A DNA stretch of 64,000 nucleotides from Dipylidium caninum (taxonomy: Eukaryota > Platyhelminthes > Cestoda > Cyclophyllidea > Dipylidiidae): contig QEYB01001208.1 in the NCBI GenBank assembly GCA_017562135.1, positions 682,001 through 746,000 of the forward strand, written 5' to 3'. The notes beneath the pieces were generated by a model. It was not told the DNA's origin. It searched no databases and was given only the letters and a program-made list of their open reading frames with translations. Shown here in pieces: positions 1 to 11,234 of this stretch. Position numbers and translations under genes: made by a program. Every line of letters starts with the position of its first letter. The stretch's first letter is position 1.

Positions 1-1470
1 TAAACTGCAAGTGACACCAAATGATCCTAAAAATTTGCGTACACCTAATTTAGTTGTGACTTTTTTATTCATTGAAAATACCTAACCGAAACTTATTTTC
101 CTTTCCCCATTTTCGTTTACCACCTTAGATCCTAATTATTCAGTTAATTTGTAATCATGTATTGCCAAATAAAAGACGAACTTCTGCAAACTGTCGCTTC
201 ATTTTGACCACTATTATACTAGTCTCTTCTGAAGGGGCAAACCATGCAACGTTATTCGCGGGTTTTGTCGCGCGGTGCGTAACTGAATTCTTTGTCCGGT
301 TCTATTGCCTTCCATACCCTCAAGGAATACTAATTCTTTCTCACCTTTCGCCCTTACCGGCTTCCTTAATGCATACGTAACTGCTGTCTCTAACGAAACT
401 ACTAACTTTTTTCGCTCCAGAAAAAAACTGATTGTGCGTGTGCTATGCATGTGTCTCACCACGTAAAACCGGGCGTGGATATATGGCCTCGCACGCATGA
501 ACATGGAAGATACTTCTCTCTGTGTCTTTCTCGTTTAGTCTCGATGACGTATGAAATAAACACAATTAATTTGTTCTTTTTTAAATTCGCTACCCACCTG
601 AGCGCTAAGTGATATCAGTATCATTGATTGCACAGTTTGGTTTGTAGAACCTTGATTACGGGCATGCCCCTTGAATGAAGTCCTTCCCTTAACCCCTATT
701 GAAAACGTATAGATTCTGCTTAAAGCAATTTTACTGACCCACTGAAATCGTCATAATAGCTCTTAAATTAATATTTTATCATTTGGTCCGCGATTTCCGT
801 GATTGCGTTGCATGTCCTCATTATTAATGATTTAGTTACCGCAATATATCATATATTAATGATTCGTCATCACAGTCATTCATCCAATGTCTTGTCCTAA
901 TCTAAAACTTTTTCAAAAACACGAAGATACTATGTAGGCAACAGTCTGAAAGGGAGTTCACGCTGGATCCACAATAAAACGGTAGGTCAGTTATTGGAAC
1001 TAATCGTTTCCTCCGTCTAATTCTTGGGGTTACTACTCTTGATTAGAAGGTATATTGATAATATATACAGAAGTATGTAGATCGTGGTCCTACGAGAGTG
1101 TAACTTTTCGAAAAAAATGTTTTTAATGCCCGTTAAATCTGGTCTGATTTTATTACACTTAAACCTTCTTTGCTGCTTTATCACGTGGCATCCTGTACTC
1201 ACTCCATCTGTGTCCAGTCTTCCCACCCCCTCTTTATGGTTCTATCAACCAGGCTACGCACTTTTAGTCGAATAATCCTCCTGTTTTTCAAAGTTCGAGG
1301 GATACTCTGGAGTGAGTATTGTACCAAAATAAATTATTGTTTTCTAGGTTTGATTTATGCATCGGGTAAAGTAAGTTTTTCACGAAATTCGCTGTATTGA
1401 TGCGCAGTACTGTCGGTGAGACGATACTAGAACGCTTCTAACTGTGCTTCTAACTGTGCTGTGGTTATAG
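1..1470. other. Non-coding stretch, probable intron of the srGAP gene
   Basis: I see no coding exon here. The downstream exon begins at 1471 after a clean acceptor and in split-codon phase, so an upstream exon must exist. F-BAR and RhoGAP exons are expected 5' of the SH3 exon and are not visible, so they should lie beyond the left edge. The stretch is AT-rich, and the short frames in it have no recognisable domain. Confidence 0.5.
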
Positions 1471-3659
1471 ATGATGATGACCCACAGCCGCTGCACGCGA
1501 CCGCTTTGGCGACTTTCGTGGGCACAAGTGCCCGCGAGCTCTCCTTTCAGCGAGGCGCGGAACTTTTACTTTACCGCCGCCTCAATGAACACTGGTGGGA
1601 AGGCCAACCAGCCGGGGAGCCCGAGGGGCCTCGCTACCTCGTGCCACATCTCTACATAAAGTTACTAGTCGCGGAAACTTCACTCGCCTCCCGACCCTCC
1701 ATCACTGCCGCCATTGTAACCGCTGGCACCATCACTGATGAGAGTACCAGTGGCGTTGATGATGATGCTCTTTCCGCCTCCATTCCCATCGCTACCGCTA
1801 ATTCCTCACTCCCGGGGAAATTTCGAGGTCACGTTTCCGCTGAAACTGAGTCTGGTTCAATTGCTGCTGTTATCACCCCTACATTTACCTCAAGTAAAGA
1901 TTCATTAACAAATTTATCCCAATATATTTTGCGTTTCAGTAGTAACTTACTTTCCGATAATATCGACCGAGTTCACCAATTTCTATCCAAAATAAGGAGG
2001 GTTATAACAGTTTTTAGTAAATCATAGCCAAAATTCATGCCTTTATAAAATATACTCCAGCTCGGGTTTGAGATTTCTATGCGATTCACTAAAGACTAAT
2101 TGAGCTCTCCAAAAACTTCAGATTTGGGCTCTCTTAACTTTTATTTATAAAACCCTACCTGCATCATCTGTCTTATTCTTTTGACGATATTTGATGGCGT
2201 TGTGCTTACTTTTTGCAAATTGGTGCTTCAACGCACTATGCTTTCGCGCCTCTCGGCTGATCTTGTTAGTTCAAATAGGGTAAAAGCCTTTTGTCTTTCT
2301 GGGCATGGATGAGTAAGGGGTCTCTGCAAAATTGAAGTGTACGAAACTGCTTATACCGATGTAGCATTGTATCGCAACAAGATCAAGTTAATCCGCATTA
2401 TTACCAATTTTTAGCCAAATCTTCGTCGGCTGCCACATTCGATCCCCTTAAAGAGGCTGTTCTTGAATTATCATCTACGCCCCCTGGGTCGGGCAGCGCT
2501 ACTTCCCCCACCGATCCCAAAGCCGAGAACGGTGACGATAGTAAGATTTTGATCCAAGCTGATGAGATAGTAAAAAAAAACCTCTTTACTGAGGCGAAAG
2601 AAACCATTGATGCCAAGCCAGTCGGTTTTCCTGCTGATCACGAAGCTAGGAATGATCAAACAGGAATAAAACCCCTCCTTTTCCCTTCCCCGATGGTCCG
2701 CTCGGTGAGTAACTCCCCGCCTCCCCTTTCACCCCAACGACGCAGTGATAACCGCTTTTCATGGGCCTGTTTGCCTACTTCTTCCCCCATTGACTCTTCG
2801 GTCACCTCGACGGTTTATGGCCTGGAAACCTTGCCTGAAGATAAACCTGTTATTATTAAACCTTGCCTAAAGCTTCTCACCACAGAGAATCATGGAAGTG
2901 CCGTGAATGAATCCGCCGCTTTCGTCGATCCTACCCTCGCCGAAGTATGCATTTTCTCATGCATGCAGTAACTTTTTTTATGAATTAACACAAAGATGAA
3001 TGTGTAAAATCCAGGTGGTGCGTGAGGGGACAATCTTGGAGGATGATCACTCCCGAAACCGAGAGGCAAACATGACCGCACAACGAAGGTCACGTGATGA
3101 AGAAGGGAAGATAGGTCTTCCCTCCACGGCCCAACATACCCCGGACCCAGTTTTCGGCCTTCCAGATCGTCCATCACCACCGAATTGGAATCGTTCTCTC
3201 GAGAAATCAGCGGAAGAAGATTCTGCGACATCGCCCAAAAATTCCGCTGACACTTTCGCTGAGCAGGCGGAGAGTACGGTACGCAAGCGTGTGAACACAC
3301 GCACGGGTCACTTGACGGAGGTGCCGAAATCGTTATCTACGTCAGCTTCCCTTGGTGCAGATCTCAGTCGATCCGAGTCGACACCGAAATCGATAGCTGC
3401 AACCTCCACATGGTGGTCTGCAAGGAAACTGAGCTCCCAGACTGAAGAGGAAGGGAAAGAAAGTACAATGAGCAAGTCGTTCGTAGGTGAGAACAAGGGG
3501 GTGGAAAAAGAGAACGTGACGACCAGCGGCGTTACTGACTCTCCGATTCCAATCAAACGCGGATCGATAGCGGCTCGAGTCGCAGCCTTTGAGGCATCTA
3601 GCAGCAGCAACACATCAAACATTTCTCCACTTCGTCCCGGCTGGGTGAGAAAAACGTAA
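1471..3659 (+). CDS. SRGAP: srGAP-type Rho GTPase-activating protein, 3' part (SH3 domain and tail)
   Basis: Three exons are visible: 1471-1893, 2415-2944 and 3015-3659 (stop). Phases agree at both junctions. The first exon encodes an SH3 domain within its first 70 or so residues. It carries the srGAP-type signature ARELSF, then the tryptophan pair HWWEGQ, then LVPHLYIKL as the last strand. The remaining 460 or so residues are low-complexity, rich in Ser, Thr, Pro and charged residues. They include proline-rich stretches (SPPPLSPQRR, RPSPPNW) that could bind other SH3 or WW domains. In animals srGAPs join an F-BAR membrane-bending domain, a RhoGAP domain and this SH3, and act in Slit-Robo guidance and cytoskeletal control. 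The F-BAR and RhoGAP exons are outside the window. The tail is too divergent to align, so the assignment rests on the SH3 domain. Confidence 0.8.
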
Positions 3660-4104
3660 ACGGACGCGACCGACAACCCCAAGAGTGAGAATCCAAATGC
3701 TTTTTGCTTGCGTTTTATCTACATTTTGACTTGAAAACTATAACCGCATACACGTGGACCCCCGCACCCCCAACGTCTGCCTGCACCCATAACTTTCTCT
3801 CCTCACTTTTTTATGCCAATCTTCAAGTACATATTTCCATACGCGTCCCATTACCCTGGATCAGGATCGGGCTTCATAATTTATAATTAGAGCTAGACGA
3901 TCACCGCCAACCTAAACGGGCTGTTTAAGTTCATGAAACCAAAATGAACATCTCACCGCATCGAGTATCGATCTGCATTGAGTCAAGGCACCATTACTGA
4001 TAAAAAAAATGCTTCAAACTAAACAAATAATCTGAGAGCACACATCGGTTTCACTGAACAATCGAATTACATATAATGTACAAGGACGGGGAAAATAGGT
4101 TTGA
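3660..4104. other. Convergent 3' intergenic region between srGAP and RPB6
   Basis: The + strand srGAP gene stops at 3659 and the - strand RPB6 gene stops at 4105. The 445 bases between must hold both 3' UTRs. I see no further exon, and no convincing canonical polyadenylation hexamer for either gene. Confidence 0.5.
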
Positions 4105-4666
4105 CTAGTCAACCAGAATCAATTCATCCAGATTCCAATCCTCAAAACTACCATCCGGCAAATAGCGGCGGATGGTAATGGGAATTTTGTTTGCCCGGAG
4201 CTCCTTTTCCGCAATTTTGAGCGGATCACGTTCTCCGCCCAGTTCGACCATAACCGGGGCGGACATAGAGAGTTGAAGGGCGCGAGCGCCTAAAACTCGG
4301 GCCCGCTCGTACTTGGTCAGGTATGGTGTAGTTATGCGCTTGCTTTTCTCTACCGGACCGGGTGGGGCCATGTTCAAGCCGGGTTGGGTCCGTGGCGGGT
4401 CGCCTGACGTCACGTAAGTGACATTGTCTAAATAAGCAAGAACTAGGGTAAATTATGGGAACCAGCGGCAAAAGGCCTAAGGCCGTCGGCACATTAGTTC
4501 GAAGAGCTAAGGAGTGAGAAAAGAAAGAGATTAGCTGCTGTACTGAAACTAATTGTGACCAAAAACTAAATTGCGAACCTGTTTTACTTTCGGCTTCGTC
4601 CTCAATTACCTCCTCAAAAGGCTCCTCGTCGGATTCGAAATCAGCACCGTCGTATTCGTCAGCCAT
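4105..4666 (-). CDS. POLR2F: RNA polymerases I, II and III shared subunit RPB6 (RPABC2)
   Basis: Two exons on the - strand, 4579-4666 and 4105-4427, joined in phase 1, give a complete protein of about 136 residues (human RPB6 has 127). The start was chosen because the exon 1 product opens with the family's acidic N-terminus ([10 protein letters not shown], then several Glu/Asp clusters). The C-terminal 85 or so residues are strongly conserved: [17 protein letters not shown], then [14 protein letters not shown], then the end IRRYLPDGS...DW..DEL. RPB6 is a nuclear subunit common to all three RNA polymerases and sits at the base of the clamp. The 151-nt intron separates the variable acidic arm from the folded core. 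The gene is head-to-head with the QPRT homologue and convergent with srGAP. Confidence 0.96.
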
Positions 4667-5349
4667 GTTGCACCGCGAAGCGAACGGCGCGCTATTGTGG
4701 GCTGCCCCTGCCGGCGCGAACAAACAAAATACATTATGTTTAATAAGCTTTTCAAGAACTGCTCCTTTGATTTGTTCAAGATTTTATTTTAGATATCGTC
4801 GAGTTTTAGCTACGATACCTACCCTACGGAATTCAAGTCAGATTCATTGCAGCTGTGTTCGAGGCTAGTGGTTGGCCCCAGTCAAACAGTTGGCCTAAAT
4901 ATCTGGACGTCTGCGGCCCATCAATAATGCTGGAATATCCTCCAGTGTGCCAGTTAATCCACTTATTAGTGTGCATTTGGCCAACGCTCATCACCAGCAA
5001 ATAGTGGCATCGCGACAGGCTAGCCGTGCATTGGAATTTTTTCCTGTCCCTCTCTGATTTTCACCACTTGCCCCATCGCTGTTGCTCTTAAACTTAATTA
5101 ATCGGTTATTTTACCTAAAATCTTTTAGTTTCAGAATTATTACGGTTGCTATAATTCTCAGTACTGTCCTACCCCTATTGCTTTCGCATAGTACCCAGGG
5201 AAGCAATGGAGAGATAAGCAAAATCGCTGGCAATTTACTGTCTATCAGGTGTATGTTTGTAAATTTATTAACCATGAATTTGATGCAGAGTTCCTTGTTT
5301 AAATACCCAAGTTTTCGTTTGTCGTATTCTATTATGTGCCTTTGAAGTA
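4667..5349. promoter_or_regulatory. Divergent intergenic region, putative bidirectional promoter (RPB6/QPRT)
   Basis: RPB6 starts at 4666 on the - strand and the QPRT homologue starts at 5350 on the + strand. The 683 bases between must hold both 5' UTRs and promoters unless a 5' exon was missed. No clear TATA element stands out, and I found no coding exon. Promoter function is inferred from position only. Confidence 0.35.
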
Positions 5350-6608
5350 ATGCATAGTGTTAGCCGTCATTCTGCTAAGCTTCTGGTCTCTTCGTGGCTT
5401 TCTGAAGAATCTTCGTACAATCTACCTGGCTATGACTTAGAATCTTCTAAGACAGTGCTCGTTATTACAATGAAGACTCCAGGTTCGTTAATTCAGCCAG
5501 CTGGTGAACATATGATGTCGTTATCACTGCTGGAATTTCTTTAGGCTTCTTATTTATCCATCTCAAAAGTCATTCTACTATTTTGTAATGGTTTAATAAC
5601 ATGTAAAGGGCGTTGTTGATCATTTGAATGCCCATAAAACATGTCCATTTGTCAACCTTTAGGAGCCTTAGCCGGAACTCCGTTCGTAGACGCCCTTGCG
5701 GAACACCTTGGTTGCACGATCGAATGGCATGTTAAAGAAGGAGAAATTTTGACAAACGGAAATGTAAGGGTTGCATCAATGATGGGTGCTACTGCTGATT
5801 TAATCCATAGTGAACTCTTGGTAAAGAATATTCTATCACGTGCGTCTAGTATAGCGACGTTTGCTAAAAGGTATTTGAAGAATTTATTCAAGATTTTCTT
5901 TAGGCTTAAACTATTATTGGCGGATCTTGCGTGGCAGGGCGAAATAGTGTCTCCATTTACACATACTCCGGGATTCGCTCTTGTCGAGGAATATGCTATG
6001 TTTGTTGCTGGTGTGCCAAGCTCGAGAAATTTGTCGTCCGTTCTTCTGCCTGCATCGCATATCGGTGCGGCTGGTGGTGTTTCAAATGCGATATCTTCCA
6101 TTAAAGCCAAATCTGGCAAAAACACCCAAGTGACTGTTGAATGTGGCAGCCTAGATGAGGCCAAAGCAGCAGCCGAAGCCGGTGCTTCCTCTATCAGATT
6201 TGAAGGCTTGACAGCGAAAGTAGGGTTTTTTCTCAGTTGACTTTTTCTCAGGACCTAGGAAATTTCTCATCGACTTTGAAATCTATTTATTCGTCTTTGA
6301 TCATTGAGGCCTCGGCGAATTTCGATGAAACTACTTTGAACCAATTTTTGTTGCCAAACGTCGATGCTTTGACTACGAGAAGAATGTTCAGCGGATACCC
6401 AGTTCTTGATTTCATTTTAAGTTACGAGACGGGCAACTTATTCTCAAATATGCCTAAACACCTTGGGGCTCAGAAGAGAACAGCCGGCAAGTTATTGTTG
6501 CTAACTTTCGGTATTTCAAAAATCGTTATTTATATCTGCCCGCATTTCATTTCTTCTGACAAGTTTTACCTCTGGTTGCCTGTATCCTTATCGTCTCTTC
6601 AAATGTAG
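5350..6608 (+). CDS. QPRT: Quinolinate phosphoribosyltransferase (QPRT) homologue, probably catalytically degenerate
   Basis: Four exons: 5350-5482, 5663-5870, 5904-6219 and 6252-6608, all phases consistent. Introns 2 and 3 are only 33 and 32 nt. The product is about 337 residues; human QPRT has 297. It aligns with few gaps from the N-terminal helix (LLVSSWLSEE against LVDSWLRED), through GALAGTPFVDA and TPGF.LVEEY, to the last barrel strands (IIEASANF, ending VLDFIL). QPRT makes nicotinate mononucleotide from quinolinate and PRPP in de novo NAD synthesis. Here the invariant TRKT motif before TPGF reads PFTHT, and the Arg of LGERVALN is Leu. The His of the SHR motif is Ser, the Lys of KDNH is Pro, and the EASGG phosphate loop is EASAN. 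The fold should be kept but activity seems unlikely. The last 50 or so residues have no counterpart and may hide another splice; a GC-type donor is possible near 6489. The alignment is from memory of the human sequence. Confidence 0.85.
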
Positions 6609-9153
6609 CTAAGTTGTCCTTCTCCTTGAGTATTGGGTCATTCTCTTCATCCCCAACTTTTCATTATGGGTCGTTAGAGTACCTTGTCAGAATAGAGTAA
6701 AACAGGTGTCTGTAGAAAACAAAGAAGCCTTACACCATCAACTAAGATCACGTATTTCAACGTGATTTATGCACATTCCTACCTTGAACGTTTATTTTCC
6801 ATTTTCACTTCCATCGCTTGTTATTTATTTTTCTTCATGACTGACTCTCGTTCTAAAAGTGGAACGATTTTTGAATCTTGCTTTTGACACTTTATTACGG
6901 CTGCTCTACAAACTTTCTTATAATGATAAGAGCAAATAGCATATTTTGTTGCACCAACGTCCCATTTAGATTTTGCATATTAACAGTTAAGAAGTACGTT
7001 CTCCTTACTACATCGCAAGACATCTTCATAGTGATTTGTCGAAATATTTCCACACCGAGATTACACTTCGCACGTACAAATCACAAATATGTGTGATTTC
7101 CCTTTTATAATACTTTCTTGTCTTTTAGGCAGTGCCATTAGACGCGTGAGCTTTCATTAAAACTTCGTGGAACTGAGCACTTTTGAGGGTAGTTTTTATA
7201 GTAAAGGAAATACGTTTTTCAAATGTCTTAGAATCAATACCTTTGTGTAGTTAACCAGAATATAAAATTTCAGTAATTTGCGATTCATAATGGTAATCGA
7301 GACAACTATATTTTTGTCCAAATCTATTCCATTCTAAAAGAGAGTAGTTTATCTCAACCTTGTAAGTGCTTTTTACTTTTGACCTTTTATGCACTGAAAA
7401 AAACGATGATTATACACTCTTGTCTTATTTGTGTTATTTCATTTTTAAAACTAAAGGTGGGAGCCCATACTGCTTCCGGAATTAGGACTGAGTTTTGCTA
7501 ATCGTCTTTGATCTACTTTACCTAGCACCCTTACAACGAAAGTTCCACCGTTTGCATTAACAGTAACAATATTCCTTTAGCCTAGGTGAAGTCGCGTCAG
7601 GTCTCAGATTGTGTGCATTCGGCACTTTTAGGCCACTCAATACATCTTAAGGAATACTAATAGTATATGGACTAGATTTTTGCTGGAATTTGCATTGCAT
7701 GCGCCGCTACATTTACAATAATCTTTCTTGTCTTGTGCGAAATGTTTGGTATTTAGACAACTTCACATTTGATTCTCCTTCTATAATTCTTGCAAAGTGG
7801 GAGTTTTCTGTGCATTTGACTCCGAGTGACCTGTTTGGAGTATTTTCTTGAGGCAAATGTTGCAAACAGATGGGTTACGTTAACAGGAACTGCCAAGATT
7901 AAGCTTTCATAACTATCGCTCAATGTCTTTTGATATAGTCGCAGAGATTTTATGGTTGTTCAAGTATCGAATATTTGGATATTTGTTTCATCATATCGGT
8001 GGCTATTTTGCATCGTGCATTTGCAAGTAGTTTTGTCGATCTCCACTAGTAAATTTATCATTATTCACTTCTCTGGCCATCGTATTCCCGTGCTCAATAT
8101 TATTGACAAATAATGGATTACAACGACTGCGGTTAATGCGTTGGTATTTTTTGAATTAAATGAGATGTAGAGACAAGTAGCTCAAACGACCATTATACGG
8201 ATAATTTGATTTGGCCCACTTTATCCTTTTTGTTGAAATACAACGTATTTGTTAGTAGTAAGATTTGATTATATATATAATGCTTCGATATACTATAGCT
8301 AACGTGGATTTGCTTCAGAGGCAGCGTTCTCATGGTGGATTCCATAATTTAGTAGTAAAATAATATCAATGTGGATGGTGACGGTTTTAACGACGAAGCC
8401 TAGCAGATTACCTTAACGGTGACAGGGTCTAGAGCCGTTATTTTATGCTCTTGGTGAATCTGTGATTCACAATGGCTAGCTCAAGTTCTTTATTAACACA
8501 CCAACGACCTATGGAATTGGTCAACTTCTTCTGTTTTTGGTTGTAGACAATGAAGGAGACTAACGTGGCTTATATTGAGGTGCCTGAAGAATGTTAAAAG
8601 CAACGGCAGTTATCATTGAATCGTTTAAAGTTGAGTAGGGTCGTTTTAGTTTATTATCGCATATTACGCTTTGTTCCTCGTGAGGTTTAGGCTAACATCC
8701 TAAGCGTTAGGACATAGAACGATTAATAAATAATATGCGAGGCGGATTGCATTGAATGGACTAGGTGTATACTTGGCATGTTCGCTTGAATTTGTCATTT
8801 TCTAGTTGATACGCAGAGAGAAGCACCAGTCGGGTGGCGTTTATTCGAGGTTAAAGGTCATGCTATCTCGGCCTGCCTAAATACTAGGAATTTCTCACTG
8901 GTCGTAAGCTAAAATGCATCGAATTTGTAGTGGTTTACTGGGGTCAATGATCGTCGATTTCTTGCATTTCGATTATTGAAATACGGTGGTTTTGTGATCC
9001 AATTTTTATTTTTAAAAATATTATGGACCTCAGGGTTCAAGTTTTCATATCTCACTAAACACGGTACAGTCCACTCCAATTTGTGCTGGCCATTTTGATG
9101 AAATTGACACTCATTCTCTGCCGTCTATCTTCTCTCCGGTGTGTGCGTTCTAG
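6609..9153. other. AT-rich intergenic or intronic stretch
   Basis: I find no supportable exon in these 2.5 kb. They hold the 3' UTR of the QPRT homologue and, presumably, the promoter, 5' exons or a long first intron of the zinc-finger gene. The first exon I can support for that gene, at 9154, begins mid-codon, so something upstream was missed. Confidence 0.4.
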
Positions 9154-10924
9154 CGACCGCTGAGTCAGAACAAACCCCTGCCGACACTGGTAATTCCAAC
9201 GTGGGCGAAGAATCTGGGTAAGAAAGTGCTAACCGAAATGTCACTTGCATTGTCGATTTTCCCTTCCCCTGGGGCATCGAGGCTGTACAGCTGAGGTGGT
9301 TGGAGCATTTCATTCTAACTACCTTGTATCCGTAATTTAGCTTCAAATTTGAGCAGTTACGGCATGCGGTTATGCGTGCGCTTTTAGTGTTTTATCAGAG
9401 CCTTCTGGAGCAAAAGGCAAATCACCGTTCTTTTGCTAGATTTGCTAGTTATAGATATAAAGGTCATTGGCAAATGCTCTTGAGTGTTATTTCCAAAGCA
9501 TCTATATGGAGTGGGAGCTTATTAGAGTACATTTTTATAGACTATCCAGCCTGGTTCTTCTTCCCCTCTAAACTTTTACACGTAGATTAATTACATACCG
9601 TTTAAAAGGACGTATACGTGACAAGTATTTACACTCATGCGGTCTGAGCACAATGTTGCTCTTAGTAGCAAGCACAACTTTTCGACAACCTGCCGTGCTA
9701 ATCCACATCATGACGCATCTTATCGTTTTAATATGAAACCTTTTCGCATTGCCCACTACACTTGAGTTCACATCATCTTTCTCCTTTGTTTGGTCTCCAA
9801 CAATGGCGAGTCATTTGGATTATCAGTCCGAAATATGCGATTTCTCTCAATTATAGAGTTTATCTTCTCCATGGCTCGTTCTGTTACACAATCTTACCAT
9901 TTCTCTGGTTCCAGCTCTTACGTTTTCCTTTAATTGACTCACTTGCCATACACTTGTCCTTCTGAGAGTCACGCGTCGCTTCGAAACCTAACGAATTGTA
10001 TCTTTCTTGTGGGTTATTATTCTTTCAGGAAAATTCACAGGGCATCAAAATTTCACCTTGCGTTCCTATATTTTGTATTTTTGTGATACTTCTAAATAAT
10101 AGGAATGGCGATGTGGAGACCATCAAGCGTTTTAAGTCCGAACCGGATTCATCAAAGACTGATGCAGAAACCACCAGGCAACAGGGTCTAGATTCCGAAA
10201 CAGTGAAACCCACAACGCCTAAGATGGTTAAGAAAACCGATCGGATTAATGGTACCCGCCCCACTCCTGCTTCTGTTAATTCCCTCAATAGAAAGCAGCT
10301 GCAGCAGAAGTTAGATCAAAGTCGAAACCAGGTAATATGTGCCATATTCGGAGTGTATTTGTGAATTAATACTATGATCCTGAACGCTTTTGGTTCGCTT
10401 AACATTTCAGCGTTTTGATATTACTCGGCCACATTCGAATGAGGGAAATCGGAGGCTTCAGACGCACGACCGAAATGACAATGTAAAACCTCATATTCTT
10501 TAAAATCACCTAAAATCTATGCTATTGTAGCACCCTGTTGTGTTTCTCTCCTTTGCAACAGCGCATGCACAATAATAGCAATTCGGGTCTCTTGTCTTCG
10601 CGCTCCATCGGTGGCATCATTTCTCATAACCTGCAATCACCACAGCAACAAGCAGCAAACGCTTTCCTCCACCAAGCTCGCATGATGTCCCTCCTTCCAT
10701 CACGTCAGCCCGGGATTCGCGGAGGGCCGCAGGCACCGCCGCCGCCTCATCACCGTGGCTTGCTGGTGCCTGGACCGACACCGAACCAGCAGTGGTCAAT
10801 AATGGGCGGACCGCCTCGTCCCCTTCAACGTGCCGGTGCCGGAGGCGTTTCTTGCCGCAACTGTCACATGCAGAACGCTCCTGGTGTACTGTACTGTAGA
10901 AACTGCAGGGCGCCCACCCATTGA
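9154..10924 (+). CDS. Unrecognised protein with C-terminal RanBP2/NZF-like zinc finger, 3' part
   Basis: Four exons are supported by splice sites and matching phase: 9154-9217, 10103-10331, 10411-10482 and 10562-10924. The 5' end is not seen. The visible 242 or so residues are mostly polar and disordered. They include a possible sumoylation-type motif (FKSEP), a basic Ser/Thr/Pro stretch, a Gln-rich segment (KQLQQKL; later SPQQQAANA) and a Pro/Gly/Arg-rich run. The last 25 residues hold four cysteines spaced C-x2-C-x3-N-x6-C-x2-C, which is the RanBP2-type (NZF) pattern including its Asn. The usual Trp two residues before the first Cys is Val, so the finger may be atypical. The C-terminal position recalls TAB2/TAB3 and other ubiquitin-binding NZF proteins, but nothing else supports that identity. 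The composition suggests a nuclear or RNA-related adaptor. The gene converges on the FBXL13-like gene. Confidence 0.6.
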
Positions 10925-11234
10925 TGAAAAGAATTTACTTCAACCTCTTTGTGTATCGCCCACTTTTTATCAAAGTAAATTCACTGTGCATTTGTTGATT
11001 TAGAGCTGTTTTCAACGCATTGTCAAGAAACTGATTGATAGATTTTTGGCCTGCATTATGTGTTGAAGGTGGTCATGATAGGTTTTGGGTTCATTAGTTC
11101 TTGTCCCCTGACGCCATTCGGGCTTCTTCCGCTGTCGCGCTTTTCCCAACCTTCGTTATCATAGATGAACTGTGCTATTTTGTGTTGCAGAATCTTCTGG
11201 GTTGATCTAAAGAATTTAAAGCCAAATATTTGGT
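10925..11234. other. Convergent 3' intergenic region
   Basis: The + strand zinc-finger gene stops at 10924 and the - strand FBXL13-like gene stops at 11235, leaving 310 bases for both 3' UTRs. I see no exon and no clear canonical polyadenylation hexamer, so the transcripts may overlap. Confidence 0.5.

Noticed and set aside
5870..5904. Treating the 33 bases as a coding insertion in QPRT, since the frame stays open
   Set aside because: It has a proper donor and a pyrimidine-rich acceptor, and removing it gives an ungapped match to QPRT.
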